From: Paenibacillus sp. JDR-2
GTDB lineage: Bacteria; Bacillota; Bacilli; Paenibacillales; Paenibacillaceae
DNA length: 64,000 nucleotides
Reading direction: 5' to 3'
Assembly: GCF_000023585.1 (NCBI RefSeq)
Contig: NC_012914.1
Span: 1,436,501 to 1,500,500, forward strand
In this document: positions 25,366 to 34,134 of the stretch, piece after piece
How positions within the stretch are numbered: the stretch's first letter is position 1
Layout: each line of letters opens with the position of its first letter
Program-made: the position numbers and the translations under genes
Notes under the pieces: generated by a model
What the model was told of the DNA's origin: nothing
The model's input: the letters and a program-made list of their open reading frames with translations, nothing else
Database searches by the model: none

Positions 25366-26121
25366 GTGGAACTTAAGCAGTATGCTCAGATCCTATTAAA
25401 AAAATGGTGGCTGATTGCCGCCATCGTTATTGTTGCTGTCGTTGCAACCGGCGTTAAAAGCTACTTATTTACAACCCCGATTTATCAAGCCAAGGCTACC
25501 CTGATCGTCAATCAATCTCCCCAGCAAGCCGGCGTGGAAGCACTGAATCTTGGTCTGCTGCAGTCCAATGTCATGCTCATCAATTCCTATAAAAAAATTG
25601 TTGAATCGGCCTACATCATGGAAAAGGTTGTCGAGCAGAATCCAAGCCTGGGCATTACCGCGGATCAATTATCGCAAAAGGTGAAGGTAGAATCCGCTGA
25701 CGAATCACAGGTGATGGACATCATGTATACCGGCGCCTCATACAAAGAAGCCGCCCAAATCGTAAATACGGTATCCGCAATCTTCAAGGATCAAATTCCT
25801 CATATCATGAAGGTTGATAATGTAACCATTCTCGACAAAGCGGACGAGAAGGATATTCCTAGCCCGATCAATAACAGCCCAATCTTGAATATGCTGATCA
25901 GCCTTATCGTCTCTTGTATGCTGGCAGTCGGCATCATCTTCCTGCTCGATTATCTTGATGACACGATCAAGAACGAAGCGGAAATGCTGCAAACCTTGGA
26001 TTTGCCGGTTCTTGCACTGATCAATAAGATCAATAAGCAGGACATGGGACTAAAGAACAAGCCGAACGTCAAGATGAAAAAAGAGCTCAATGAAGCTACT
26101 TATGCGACTCTTAACCAATAA
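25366..26121 (+). CDS. Wzz/CapA-type chain-length and kinase-modulator protein 1
   Basis: A 251-residue membrane protein of the YveK/CapA type that controls polymer length and activates a tyrosine kinase. Two helices (about residues 18-36 and 170-192) flank an extracellular domain; the LIVNQSP and VMLINSYKKIVES motifs are typical. GTG at 25366 has GGAGGG about eight bases upstream. The last residues, YATLNQ, resemble the end of Wzz2 (YASINQ), perhaps the kinase contact. No kinase gene follows it; the only one is behind wzz2. First gene of the polysaccharide locus. Confidence 0.9.
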   Translation: MELKQYAQILLKKWWLIAAIVIVAVVATGVKSYLFTTPIYQAKATLIVNQSPQQAGVEALNLGLLQSNVMLINSYKKIVESAYIMEKVVEQNPSLGITADQLSQKVKVESADESQVMDIMYTGASYKEAAQIVNTVSAIFKDQIPHIMKVDNVTILDKADEKDIPSPINNSPILNMLISLIVSCMLAVGIIFLLDYLDDTIKNEAEMLQTLDLPVLALINKINKQDMGLKNKPNVKMKKELNEATYATLNQ

Positions 26122-26151
26122 GGAACAATCGAATAAAGGATTTGGTTTGGC

Positions 26152-26184
26152 AGCCCTAGACCTATAAGTCAGGGCTTGTATTTT
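26152..26184 (+). terminator. Weak terminator-like hairpin between wzz1 and galU
   Basis: AGCCCT/AGGGCT stem with a 13-base loop and the AT-rich tail TGTATTTTA. It could reduce, not stop, transcription into galU. Weak evidence. Confidence 0.35.
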
Positions 26185-26223
26185 ATAGAGATATTATATC
26201 GGATAGGTGAGGGTGAGAGAGTA

Positions 26224-27111
26224 ATGAATAAGGTGAAAAAGGCTATTATTCCTGCTGCCGGACTCGGAACCCGGTTCCTTCCGGCAACCAAAGCAATGCC
26301 GAAAGAAATGCTGCCGATCGTCGATAAACCTACGATTCAGTACATTGTGGAAGAAGCAATTGCATCCGGCATTGAAGATATTATTATCGTAACGGGCAAA
26401 GGAAAGAGAGCGATCGAGGATCATTTCGATCATGCTTTTGAGCTTGAGCATAATTTGTTCAGCAAAGGCAAATTCGATCTGCTGGACGAGGTTCGGCGCT
26501 CTTCCAACGTGGATATTCATTATATCCGTCAAAAAGAAGCACGCGGGCTCGGTCATGCGGTATGGTGCGCACGCAATTTTATCGGAGATGAGCCGTTTGC
26601 CGTTCTGCTTGGGGATGACATTGTTCAGTCCCATGTACCTTGCGTGAAGCAATTGATTGAGCAGTACGAACGGACAGACCGTTCCGTCATAGGGGTTCAG
26701 ACTGTTCGTGAAGACCAGACACACCGGTATGGCATCGTAGATCCTATCGAGAGCTTTGACCGGCTGTATCAGGTAAAGCGGTTTGTAGAAAAGCCTGCCA
26801 GAGGACAGGCGCCTTCCAATCTTGCGATTATGGGGCGTTATATTCTGACACCGGAAATATTCGACTGTCTGAAAAACCAGGAAGAAGGCGCCGGAGGAGA
26901 AATCCAGCTCACCGACGCGATTCAGAAGCTGAATGAGTTGCAAGGCGTATATGCGTATGATTTTGAAGGAACCCGCTATGATGTTGGAGAGAAGCTTGGT
27001 TTTATAACAACCACGATCGATTTTGCCCTCAGAAACGATGAACTCCGTATTCCCCTGCTCGCTGCTATGGAAGAAATGATGCTGCGGGAGCAGTCCAATA
27101 AGATAAATTAG
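26224..27111 (+). CDS. galU: UTP-glucose-1-phosphate uridylyltransferase
   Basis: Makes UDP-glucose for polysaccharide and teichoic acid synthesis (GtaB/GalU). The 295 residues contain the nucleotide loop [43 protein letters not shown] and LGDDIV. ATG at 26224 follows GGTGAGGGTGAGAG. Length is normal. Between wzz1 and the priming transferase, it supplies donor sugar; a second galU elsewhere in the genome is likely. Confidence 0.96.
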   Translation: MNKVKKAIIPAAGLGTRFLPATKAMPKEMLPIVDKPTIQYIVEEAIASGIEDIIIVTGKGKRAIEDHFDHAFELEHNLFSKGKFDLLDEVRRSSNVDIHYIRQKEARGLGHAVWCARNFIGDEPFAVLLGDDIVQSHVPCVKQLIEQYERTDRSVIGVQTVREDQTHRYGIVDPIESFDRLYQVKRFVEKPARGQAPSNLAIMGRYILTPEIFDCLKNQEEGAGGEIQLTDAIQKLNELQGVYAYDFEGTRYDVGEKLGFITTTIDFALRNDELRIPLLAAMEEMMLREQSNKIN

Positions 27112-27123
27112 AGGTGAATGTTG

Positions 27124-27813
27124 ATGGCTCCGACTCCTCAGCAAAATGATCTCGATGCAGTCTTTGATGCAGCAACCATATATACGGCCTACGAGCGTCG
27201 GCCTCTTCGTGTCTACATAATGGTCAAACGCGGATTTGACCTCATTGCCGCCAGCTTGGGGTTAATTCTGCTTTCCCCGCTTTTTTTTCTTGTCGCTTTA
27301 TTAATTAAGCTTGAGAGTCCTAAAGGATCGGTCTTTTTCTATCAGACACGGGTTGGCCGCAACGAACAGACGTTCAGGATGTATAAATTCCGCTCCATGG
27401 TAGCTAATGCCGAGGAAATGCTTGATAGTCTGCTTAGCCAGAACGAAATTAAAGGCGCCATGTTCAAGATGAAGGAAGACCCCCGGATTACAAAGGTTGG
27501 CAGGTTCATCCGCAAAACAAGCATTGACGAGCTTCCTCAACTGTGGAACGTCATCCGCGGAGACATGTCGCTGGTAGGTCCGCGTCCTGCCTTGCCGCGT
27601 GAAGTAAACGAGTACACAAGCTACGATAAACTTCGCCTCAAAGTATTGCCTGGGTGCACGGGATTATGGCAGGTCAGCGGGCGCAATGAGCTCAGCTTTA
27701 AGGAAATGGTCGAGCTTGACCTGAAATATATTGAGGAGCGGGGATTCCTGCTTGATCTAAAGCTGATGCTGCTTACGGTAAGGGTCATGTTCGGTTCCAA
27801 GAACGCTTACTAG
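27124..27813 (+). CDS. Undecaprenyl-phosphate sugar-phosphate transferase (priming enzyme)
   Basis: A 229-residue bacterial sugar transferase of the short WbaP/EpsL type that loads the first sugar phosphate onto undecaprenyl phosphate. KRGFDLIAASLGLILLSPLF is the single re-entrant helix; the catalytic region has YKFRSMVANAE, then KTSIDELPQLWNVIRGDMSLVGPRP and PGCTGLWQVSGR. ATG at 27124 is used because GAGGTG is then well spaced. Sugar specificity is not readable; glucose is plausible given galU next door. Confidence 0.92.
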   Translation: MAPTPQQNDLDAVFDAATIYTAYERRPLRVYIMVKRGFDLIAASLGLILLSPLFFLVALLIKLESPKGSVFFYQTRVGRNEQTFRMYKFRSMVANAEEMLDSLLSQNEIKGAMFKMKEDPRITKVGRFIRKTSIDELPQLWNVIRGDMSLVGPRPALPREVNEYTSYDKLRLKVLPGCTGLWQVSGRNELSFKEMVELDLKYIEERGFLLDLKLMLLTVRVMFGSKNAY

Positions 27814-27842
27814 ACGCTTCAGCGAAACGGAGGGGGATTGGA

Positions 27843-29219
27843 ATGAAGCTTGTCCTGTTATCGGGCGGATCGGGAAAAAGGCTTTGGCCGCTTTCCAATG
27901 ACGCCCGCTCCAAGCAGTTTCTGAAGGTGCTCGAGGATGAACAGCATCAGCTAGTGTCGATGGTACAGCGGGTATGGGGCCAAATTACGGAGCGGGGTCT
28001 AGGGGATAGCAGCTTTATTGCTACCGGCAAATCCCAGATAGAAATGATGCATAATCAGATCGGCCGCCATGTGCCCCTGATTATCGAGCCGGAACGCAGG
28101 GATACGTTTGCGGCAATTGCCTTAACGGCTGCTTATCTCTATTCGGAGAAAGAAACCGGACTGGACGAAGTGATTGCGATTCTTCCGGTTGATCCATACG
28201 TGGAAGGCCGTTTTTTTGATGAGGTCAAGCAGCTTGAGGCTGTTTTGAACGACTCGGGAGCTAATCTCGCCTTGATTGGCGTCAAACCAACCTATCCTTC
28301 CTCCAAATACGGTTATATCGTGCCCTCTGCATCCGGCAAACAGGATGAAGCCGGTTACCGTCAGGTGAACCGGTTCGAAGAGAAGCCGTCGGAAGAACGA
28401 GCGGCTAGATTGATTGAGGAATATGACGCGCTCTGGAATTGCGGCGTATTTGCGTTCAAGCTTGGCTTTCTGATCGGGCTGCTGGAACAAAAGGGTTTGC
28501 CTCTTCATTATAAGGAGCTTGTCCGGCAATATCATACCCTGCCGAAGGTCAGCTTCGACTATGAAGTGGTTGAGCGGACTGAGCATATCGTTGTCCGTCC
28601 GTATGAAGGGTATTGGAAGGATCTTGGAACCTGGAATACATTAACGGAAGAAATGGGCAACCGTCTCATCGGCAAAGGGATGATCAGCGAGGATAGCGTA
28701 AACACTCATCTGATTAACGAGATTGATATCCCCGTCTCCATTCTTGGTTTATCCAATGTGGTAGTGGCTGTAAGTCCGGACGGCATTCTCGTGGCGGACA
28801 AAAGCGCGAGCCCGCGGGTAAAGGACTTCATTAATTATAATCAAGGGCCGATGTTCGAGGAGCGGAGCTGGGGCTGGGCGCGGATTCTGGATGATCAGCG
28901 TTACGATGACGGCCGATTGGTCGTGACGAAGCGGGTAGGAATTCTGCAGGGCCGCAACATCAGCTATCAACTGCATATTAACCGGGAAGAGGTATGGACC
29001 ATCGTAAAGGGCGAAGGCGAGTTCATCCAGAACGGTAATTATATGCGGGTGAAGGCGGGCAATGTACTTCATATTCCGATGAAGACGCTGCATAGCATTC
29101 GGGCGATGTCCGAGCTTGAGATTATCATAGTGCAATCCGGCAACGGGGATGAAGACAGCCGAATTGTCGAGCTGTACAATACCTGGGAAGAAGTCGAAGA
29201 GCATTGTACGAATATGTAG
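27843..29219 (+). CDS. manC: Mannose-1-phosphate guanylyltransferase with cupin domain
   Basis: Makes GDP-mannose. The 458-residue protein has the nucleotidyltransferase signature LSGGSGKRLWPLS and SKQFLKVL, then VEKP-like FEEKPS, and a C-terminal cupin (about residues 345-450) with GRNISYQLHINREEVWTIVKG, the region that carries phosphomannose isomerase activity in type II enzymes. GDP-mannose here would feed the GT4 enzymes downstream. The manA at the left edge could supply mannose 6-phosphate. A terminator follows, closing the first unit. Confidence 0.92.
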   Translation: MKLVLLSGGSGKRLWPLSNDARSKQFLKVLEDEQHQLVSMVQRVWGQITERGLGDSSFIATGKSQIEMMHNQIGRHVPLIIEPERRDTFAAIALTAAYLYSEKETGLDEVIAILPVDPYVEGRFFDEVKQLEAVLNDSGANLALIGVKPTYPSSKYGYIVPSASGKQDEAGYRQVNRFEEKPSEERAARLIEEYDALWNCGVFAFKLGFLIGLLEQKGLPLHYKELVRQYHTLPKVSFDYEVVERTEHIVVRPYEGYWKDLGTWNTLTEEMGNRLIGKGMISEDSVNTHLINEIDIPVSILGLSNVVVAVSPDGILVADKSASPRVKDFINYNQGPMFEERSWGWARILDDQRYDDGRLVVTKRVGILQGRNISYQLHINREEVWTIVKGEGEFIQNGNYMRVKAGNVLHIPMKTLHSIRAMSELEIIIVQSGNGDEDSRIVELYNTWEEVEEHCTNM

Positions 29220-29239
29220 GGGTACACCATATCGCATTG

Positions 29240-29275
29240 GCGCATTCTTCTCCATACGGAGGGCAATGCGCTTTT
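29240..29275 (+). terminator. Terminator of the wzz1-manC unit
   Basis: Stem GCGCATT/AATGCGC with inner TCTCC/GGAGG, then TTTT. Confidence 0.7.
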
Positions 29276-29373
29276 CTATTATATAAATCTAATCTATCGA
29301 AAAGGGCTATTCGCGGTTGCCGTTGCTAGATTGGCTGCATATATGGAAGGAGGAGAAGAAAGGAGGAGGATGT

Positions 29374-31581
29374 ATGGCGACAGGCAAAACAAGCAACATG
29401 GGCATGAACAGCTGGGGAACATCCGAAACGGTCAAACCATCCGAATTGAACGCAAATTTTACTGCACTCGACAACGAGCTTGGTGCGCGGGGGTTAAACA
29501 TTCGCTGGAAGGGGGCTGATGCCAGCGGTGCTGCCGGCAGCTATAATGCTCTCCTCGCGGCTGTTAATGACACGGCAACAACAGCGATTTTTGTTCCGCC
29601 AGGCGTATATCTGATCGAGAAGAGCATTACGATACCCGCTAACAAAAGGCTGGAGTTCGCACGCGGCGCGCGGCTGAAGCCGGCTAAAGGGATTACGATT
29701 ACTGTAAACGGAACCATTGCAGCCAGTCTCTATGATTGGATCTTCGACATTACGGCGGGAGGAACCATTGCGGGAACGCCAAAGGTAGGCGATATCTATC
29801 CAACGTGGTTCGGCGCGGCAGGCGACGGGGTTACGGACGACACGGCGGCATTCCAGGCAGCGATGGCGATCTGCAACAAGAAGTACAGGATCTTTATTCC
29901 GGTGGGTAAATACCGGATTCGGCAAACGATAACGAATAACTCCCGCGGAATGTACGGGGCGGCTACTTTTCTGGATGACGGCCAATCCGGCTCGCTGCTG
30001 CTCTGGGATCCGATTGATACAAAGACCGATTTGCTTCCTTGTATCCGTATTGAGAACGCGGGAATAGACGCGAATTTTGAGGACTTTGGCATCTATGGCA
30101 CGGTAGCGTACGGCACAGCGAATCTAGCGACTTGGGTAAACAAAAGCTTGTTCGACCAAAGCCTGTATACGATGTTTGCGGCGGGAACGGCAGCGATCGA
30201 GGTGGCAGGCGGAGCAAGACCCATTTTCCGCTGTGTTGCAACCCGCCAGGTAAAGGTCGGCCTGCTGCTCAACAGTACCGACGGCCATGTGACATCTTAT
30301 GACTGCTCCTGGAATGGACTCATCGGCATGTATTGCATGCGGAACAGCGAAGATTATTTCATTCAGGGCGGCATGGTGTCGGGGGCATTCTGCGGCCTGA
30401 TGATTGGCGTCAGAGAGCATGCGGGGCATTATGGAGGAATGGCGGTTACGTTCCAGCGTGTTCACATGGGTTATTCGCCTTATGGCATTTATCAGGTGAT
30501 CGACTCGAATTCTATGCCGGATGTGGTAAACGGGATTTACGGCACCTTCGAATCGGTGCGGTTCGAATATGTCGGCGAAGCTGCGATGAAGCTGCTCCCA
30601 GCCTCTTTATCGATAGGACTTTCGATTTCAGGCTTTGGGATGTCCTGGTCGACTCTTAATTCGTCGGCTACGGAATTTGCCTTGCCGGACGCACTGAAGG
30701 CGCGAAATACGAAGCAAAGTTATGGGGCCTACTTCGGCACTGTGGCAAACTGCGATTTTAAAGATACTGAAGGAACGGTTATGCTGTCGGGTGCGCCTGG
30801 TCAGCTTGGTACGGCGTATATCGAATATTTGGGCGATGATGTCATTCTGACAGGGCTGCAGCCGGAATATTGCGTTATTGAAGAGCGCTATATCGATACG
30901 TCGCTTCAATACTCCACTCCGCTGCTTGTCGGGCAATCGATCCGCGCCAAAGCCAATAATCCGCTTGGGCATGGAAACCTCATCCAGAATCCAGAACTGC
31001 TGAAGAACTGGACGACAACGGGTGCGGCGCTATCCATCGTAACCAACTTAGGCACGCTTCCCGTACCTTTCTCCGCAGAGATGAAAACTTACGTGGACAA
31101 GGGCATTTCTGCGGTTTTGAAAATTACGCCAAACGGCAACAGTCCGTATGTCGCCATACCGTTTAATCCGATTCCGCTTGCCGTTGATACAAATCGTTAC
31201 ATTTCTTTTGAATATTATGTTCTTTCTCCACAGGCGCGCTGCCGCAGCCGGTTGGAATTTGGCAGCTCGATGACGCTATACGATTTCACCTTCGACGTGA
31301 CGGTTAATCAATGGACGAAGATCACCTGCAATGAACAATATGCGCCTAACTCCAATGCCTATTCTGCCTCGTTCTTTGATCTTTCCCCAAGCGCGCCGAC
31401 TTATATCGCGGCCGTCATGGTCGCATATGATTACAACGCAGCGTACTCTCCATACAATCATGCCTACGCGAAAGCTGCCATAGAGAGCGGAGATGCCTTT
31501 ATCCTGACCGACAAAACGACGGGGGCAAGAGGCCGTATCGAGCTTGTAAACGGGAAATTGCAAGTGACAATGTTGTCTTAA
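29374..31581 (+). CDS. Beta-helix (pectate-lyase-3-like) protein with tailspike-like N-terminus
   Basis: A 735-residue right-handed beta-helix protein. GDIYPTWFGAAGDGVTDD followed by TAAFQAAM (about residues 140-165) is the Pectate_lyase_3 entry motif shared by polysaccharide lyases and phage tailspikes; the helix runs to about residue 490 and a jelly-roll-like C-terminal part follows. There is no signal peptide or membrane helix. The first 40 residues (NSWGTSETVKPSELNANFTA) are of the kind seen at phage tail-fibre N-termini. GGAGGAGG precedes the ATG at 29374. In an EPS locus it could cut or modify the polymer, but how it would leave the cell is unclear. A terminator isolates it from both wzz units. 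Confidence 0.75.
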   Translation: MATGKTSNMGMNSWGTSETVKPSELNANFTALDNELGARGLNIRWKGADASGAAGSYNALLAAVNDTATTAIFVPPGVYLIEKSITIPANKRLEFARGARLKPAKGITITVNGTIAASLYDWIFDITAGGTIAGTPKVGDIYPTWFGAAGDGVTDDTAAFQAAMAICNKKYRIFIPVGKYRIRQTITNNSRGMYGAATFLDDGQSGSLLLWDPIDTKTDLLPCIRIENAGIDANFEDFGIYGTVAYGTANLATWVNKSLFDQSLYTMFAAGTAAIEVAGGARPIFRCVATRQVKVGLLLNSTDGHVTSYDCSWNGLIGMYCMRNSEDYFIQGGMVSGAFCGLMIGVREHAGHYGGMAVTFQRVHMGYSPYGIYQVIDSNSMPDVVNGIYGTFESVRFEYVGEAAMKLLPASLSIGLSISGFGMSWSTLNSSATEFALPDALKARNTKQSYGAYFGTVANCDFKDTEGTVMLSGAPGQLGTAYIEYLGDDVILTGLQPEYCVIEERYIDTSLQYSTPLLVGQSIRAKANNPLGHGNLIQNPELLKNWTTTGAALSIVTNLGTLPVPFSAEMKTYVDKGISAVLKITPNGNSPYVAIPFNPIPLAVDTNRYISFEYYVLSPQARCRSRLEFGSSMTLYDFTFDVTVNQWTKITCNEQYAPNSNAYSASFFDLSPSAPTYIAAVMVAYDYNAAYSPYNHAYAKAAIESGDAFILTDKTTGARGRIELVNGKLQVTMLS

Positions 31582-31610
31582 CAAGCGTATAAATGTTCTT
31601 GAAAATGAGG

Positions 31611-31650
31611 AAGCCAGTTATTCTGCGTATGCCGGGATAACTGGTTTTTT
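31611..31650 (+). terminator. Terminator after the beta-helix gene
   Basis: Perfect AAGCCAGTTAT/ATAACTGG stem with six T. Confidence 0.8.
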
Positions 31651-31664
31651 CATATAGATTAAGC

Positions 31665-31710
31665 TTGACATGCTACTAATTGTATCATAAAGTTATATAC
31701 ATAATGTATC
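31665..31710 (+). promoter_or_regulatory. Promoter of wzz2 with GATAC-N5-GTATC-like operators
   Basis: TTGACA (31665-31670), 17-bp spacer, TAAAGT (31688-31693): the same hexamers and spacing as the wzz1 promoter. The site GCTACTAATTGTATC (31672-31686) fills the spacer and TATACATAATGTATC (31696-31710) follows. Each has one imperfect arm. Confidence 0.7.
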
Positions 31711-31734
31711 AAGAAGCCTTGGCGGAGGTGCAAA

Positions 31735-32499
31735 GTGGAGATTAAACAATACTTTAGAATTGTGCTAAAAAAGTGGTGGCTTATCCTAATACTCGTTCTG
31801 CTTGCAAGTGTGATTTCGGGGATAAAAAGCTCCTTTTATACGACACCGATCTATGAAGCCACGGCTAAACTGATCGTCAATCAATCCTCAGGTGCGTATC
31901 AGCAAGGATATCCCGATGTCGGACTGCTTCAGAGCAACCTGATGCTAATGGATTCCTACAAAGAGATTATCAGCTCCGCTGCCATACTCGATAAAGTAGT
32001 GGAGAAAAACCCTAGCCTCTCAGACTCCTCATACGAAATGTCCAAAATTTTGCAAGTCTACTCTTACGAGAACTCCCAGGTGCTTAACCTGACGTATCAA
32101 GCCACTTCTTATGAAAGCGCGGCTGAGACCGTTAATGCGATCTCGCTCGTGTTCAAGGAAGAAATTCCGAAAATTATGAATGTCGACAACATTACGATTC
32201 TTAATGAAGCAAAAGTGAAGGATACCCGTCCTCATAATCCGGTCAATATCAATCTCGTAACAAGCATTCTGGTTGCTTTTGTGCTGTCCCTGCTTGCTTC
32301 CGTTGCATTGGTCTTAATTCTTCACTTCCTGGACGACACCTTGAAGAGCGAAGAAGAATTGAAAGAAGTGCTCGGCATTCCGCTCCTTGCAGCAATGGGC
32401 AAGATGAAAAAGGAAGATTTACGCGGACGGCGCGGAGAGCAAGTCTTAATTCGTAAGGAAGCAGGTGGTGACAATGTCTATGCGTCGATCAACCAGTGA
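31735..32499 (+). CDS. Wzz/CapA-type chain-length and kinase-modulator protein 2
   Basis: A 254-residue paralogue of the protein at 25366, with the same N-terminal pattern (MEIKQYFRIVLKKWWLILI), LIVNQSS, and a second helix near residue 175. It starts with GTG at 31735, GGAGG eight bases upstream. Its end overlaps the kinase gene by 26 bases, as expected for a coupled modulator-kinase pair. The C-terminal YASINQ resembles the Wzz1 tail. Confidence 0.9.
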   Translation: MEIKQYFRIVLKKWWLILILVLLASVISGIKSSFYTTPIYEATAKLIVNQSSGAYQQGYPDVGLLQSNLMLMDSYKEIISSAAILDKVVEKNPSLSDSSYEMSKILQVYSYENSQVLNLTYQATSYESAAETVNAISLVFKEEIPKIMNVDNITILNEAKVKDTRPHNPVNINLVTSILVAFVLSLLASVALVLILHFLDDTLKSEEELKEVLGIPLLAAMGKMKKEDLRGRRGEQVLIRKEAGGDNVYASINQ

Positions 32500-33163
32500 C
32501 AACCGTTTAGTTGTCCTGCTTAACCCAAGCTCGCCGGTAGCAGAGGCGTACCGGACGCTAAGAACCAATATTCAATACTCTTCTGTAGATGCGCCGATTC
32601 AACTGTTAATGGCCGCCTCAGCCCAATCGGGTGAAGGCAAATCAACCGTGATTTCAAATTTGGCAGTAGCCTACGCTTTGGAAGGAAAGCGCGTACTGCT
32701 CATTGATACCGATCTTCGCAAGCCAACGATCCACCGAATCTTTTCTCAGACGAACAGGCAGGGCCTTACCAATCTGTTGACCTCTCAAAGCACTCTGCAA
32801 GAAGTCATCAAGGATGGCGGAATTGATAATTTGGAAATCATCACTTCCGGACCTACCCCTCCTAATCCCGCGGAACTGCTGGGATCACACCGGATGAAGG
32901 TCATTCTTGAAGAGCTCAGGGCACGATATGATCTGATTCTGTTCGATACCCCTCCTGTCCTTCCCGTCACGGACAGTCTGATTATGAGCTCTTATTGTGA
33001 CGGCGTTCTTCTTGTTATTCATGCGGGGAAAGTGAAGAAGGCGTATGTCCGCAAAGCGAAGGAAAGGCTGGATTTTGTACAGTCACGAATTATAGGAGCG
33101 GTATTTAACCAAATGAAACGGCAAGATATCGCTTTTGTGAAATATTACGGAACTTCGAAGTAA
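32474..33163 (+). CDS. Bacterial tyrosine kinase (CpsD/EpsB type)
   Basis: A 229-residue cytoplasmic BY-kinase, active only with its membrane modulator. Walker A AQSGEGKST is at residues 50-58, Walker A' LLIDTDLRKP at 75-84 and Walker B ILFDTPP follows. The usual C-terminal Tyr cluster is reduced to YY in FVKYYGTSK, so autophosphorylation capacity may be small. ATG at 32474 is chosen from ribosome-site spacing; GTG codons lie just upstream. It overlaps wzz2. It probably sets polymer length by cycles of assembly with Wzz2, and perhaps with Wzz1. Confidence 0.9.
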   Translation: MSMRRSTSDNRLVVLLNPSSPVAEAYRTLRTNIQYSSVDAPIQLLMAASAQSGEGKSTVISNLAVAYALEGKRVLLIDTDLRKPTIHRIFSQTNRQGLTNLLTSQSTLQEVIKDGGIDNLEIITSGPTPPNPAELLGSHRMKVILEELRARYDLILFDTPPVLPVTDSLIMSSYCDGVLLVIHAGKVKKAYVRKAKERLDFVQSRIIGAVFNQMKRQDIAFVKYYGTSK

Positions 33164-33207
33164 CAAGCAAGTAACAAATTTTCGCAGGAAGGATAAGTGA
33201 ATGACTC

Positions 33208-34134
33208 ATGAAGATCAGTGTCGTCATCCCGTCCTATAAGCGTGTAAGCAGCTTGAAAAGTGGCTTGGAAGGATTGTTCAACCAGCAGAGGCTGCCGGAT
33301 GAAATCATTGTTGTCGCAAGAGATTCGGATCAGGAAACGATCGAATTCCTCTCCGGACATCCTTCCGAGCTGCTGAGGCAGGCCATTGTACATAAGCCGG
33401 GAGCGGTGGCAGCATTAAATGAGGGCTTCGGGCAAGCCTCCGGCGACATCATTGTCATGACGGATGACGATACGGTTGCTTATCCTGACTGGCTGGAACG
33501 AATCGAAAAGCATTATGGCATGGATCCCCGGCTGGGGGCTCTTGGAGGAAAGGACTGGGTCTATCATTCCGGCAAGCTGGAATATGGTCAGTCGGAGGAT
33601 GTCGGAAAGTTGTATTGGTTTGGTAGGATGTCCGGCAATCATCATATTGGAATCGGGAAGGCCAGAGAAGTTGATATTCTGAAAGGGGCCAATATGAGCT
33701 TCCGCAAGGAAGCTATCCGTTCCATCGGATTTGACGACCGGCTCAAAGGCAGCGGCGCTCAGGTTCATTTGGAAATCGGCATATGTCTGCACGTGAAACA
33801 GGGAGGATGGCGCGTCCTTTATGACCCGAGCGTATGCGTTAACCATTACCCAGCTGAAAGATTTGATGAGGACAAGCGGAACGCCTTTAACGAAACCGCA
33901 TGTATCAATATGGCACATAATGAAACCTACATCATCCTGAAGCATTCGGGCACATTCCGACGAGCATTCTATCTTCTCTACAGTATGCTCGTCGGCAGCA
34001 GCCCTTCACCCGGGTTGCTGCAAATGATTCGAATGGTTCCGCGTGAAGGCATTTCCGCCTTTCGGAAATTGCGCACGACATACACGGGCAGATGGGATGG
34101 TTGGAAAACGTGGAAAATGTGGTCAAACTCTTAG
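33208..34134 (+). CDS. Glycosyltransferase family 2
   Basis: A 308-residue GT-A enzyme. ISVVIPSYKR opens the fold; the DxD region is VMTDDDTVAYPDWLE; ILKGANMSFRKEA and the later Glu/His segment complete the acceptor side. It lacks membrane helices apart from a weakly hydrophobic stretch near residue 250. The donor cannot be inferred. Its end overlaps the polymerase gene by 43 bases. Confidence 0.9.
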   Translation: MKISVVIPSYKRVSSLKSGLEGLFNQQRLPDEIIVVARDSDQETIEFLSGHPSELLRQAIVHKPGAVAALNEGFGQASGDIIVMTDDDTVAYPDWLERIEKHYGMDPRLGALGGKDWVYHSGKLEYGQSEDVGKLYWFGRMSGNHHIGIGKAREVDILKGANMSFRKEAIRSIGFDDRLKGSGAQVHLEIGICLHVKQGGWRVLYDPSVCVNHYPAERFDEDKRNAFNETACINMAHNETYIILKHSGTFRRAFYLLYSMLVGSSPSPGLLQMIRMVPREGISAFRKLRTTYTGRWDGWKTWKMWSNS

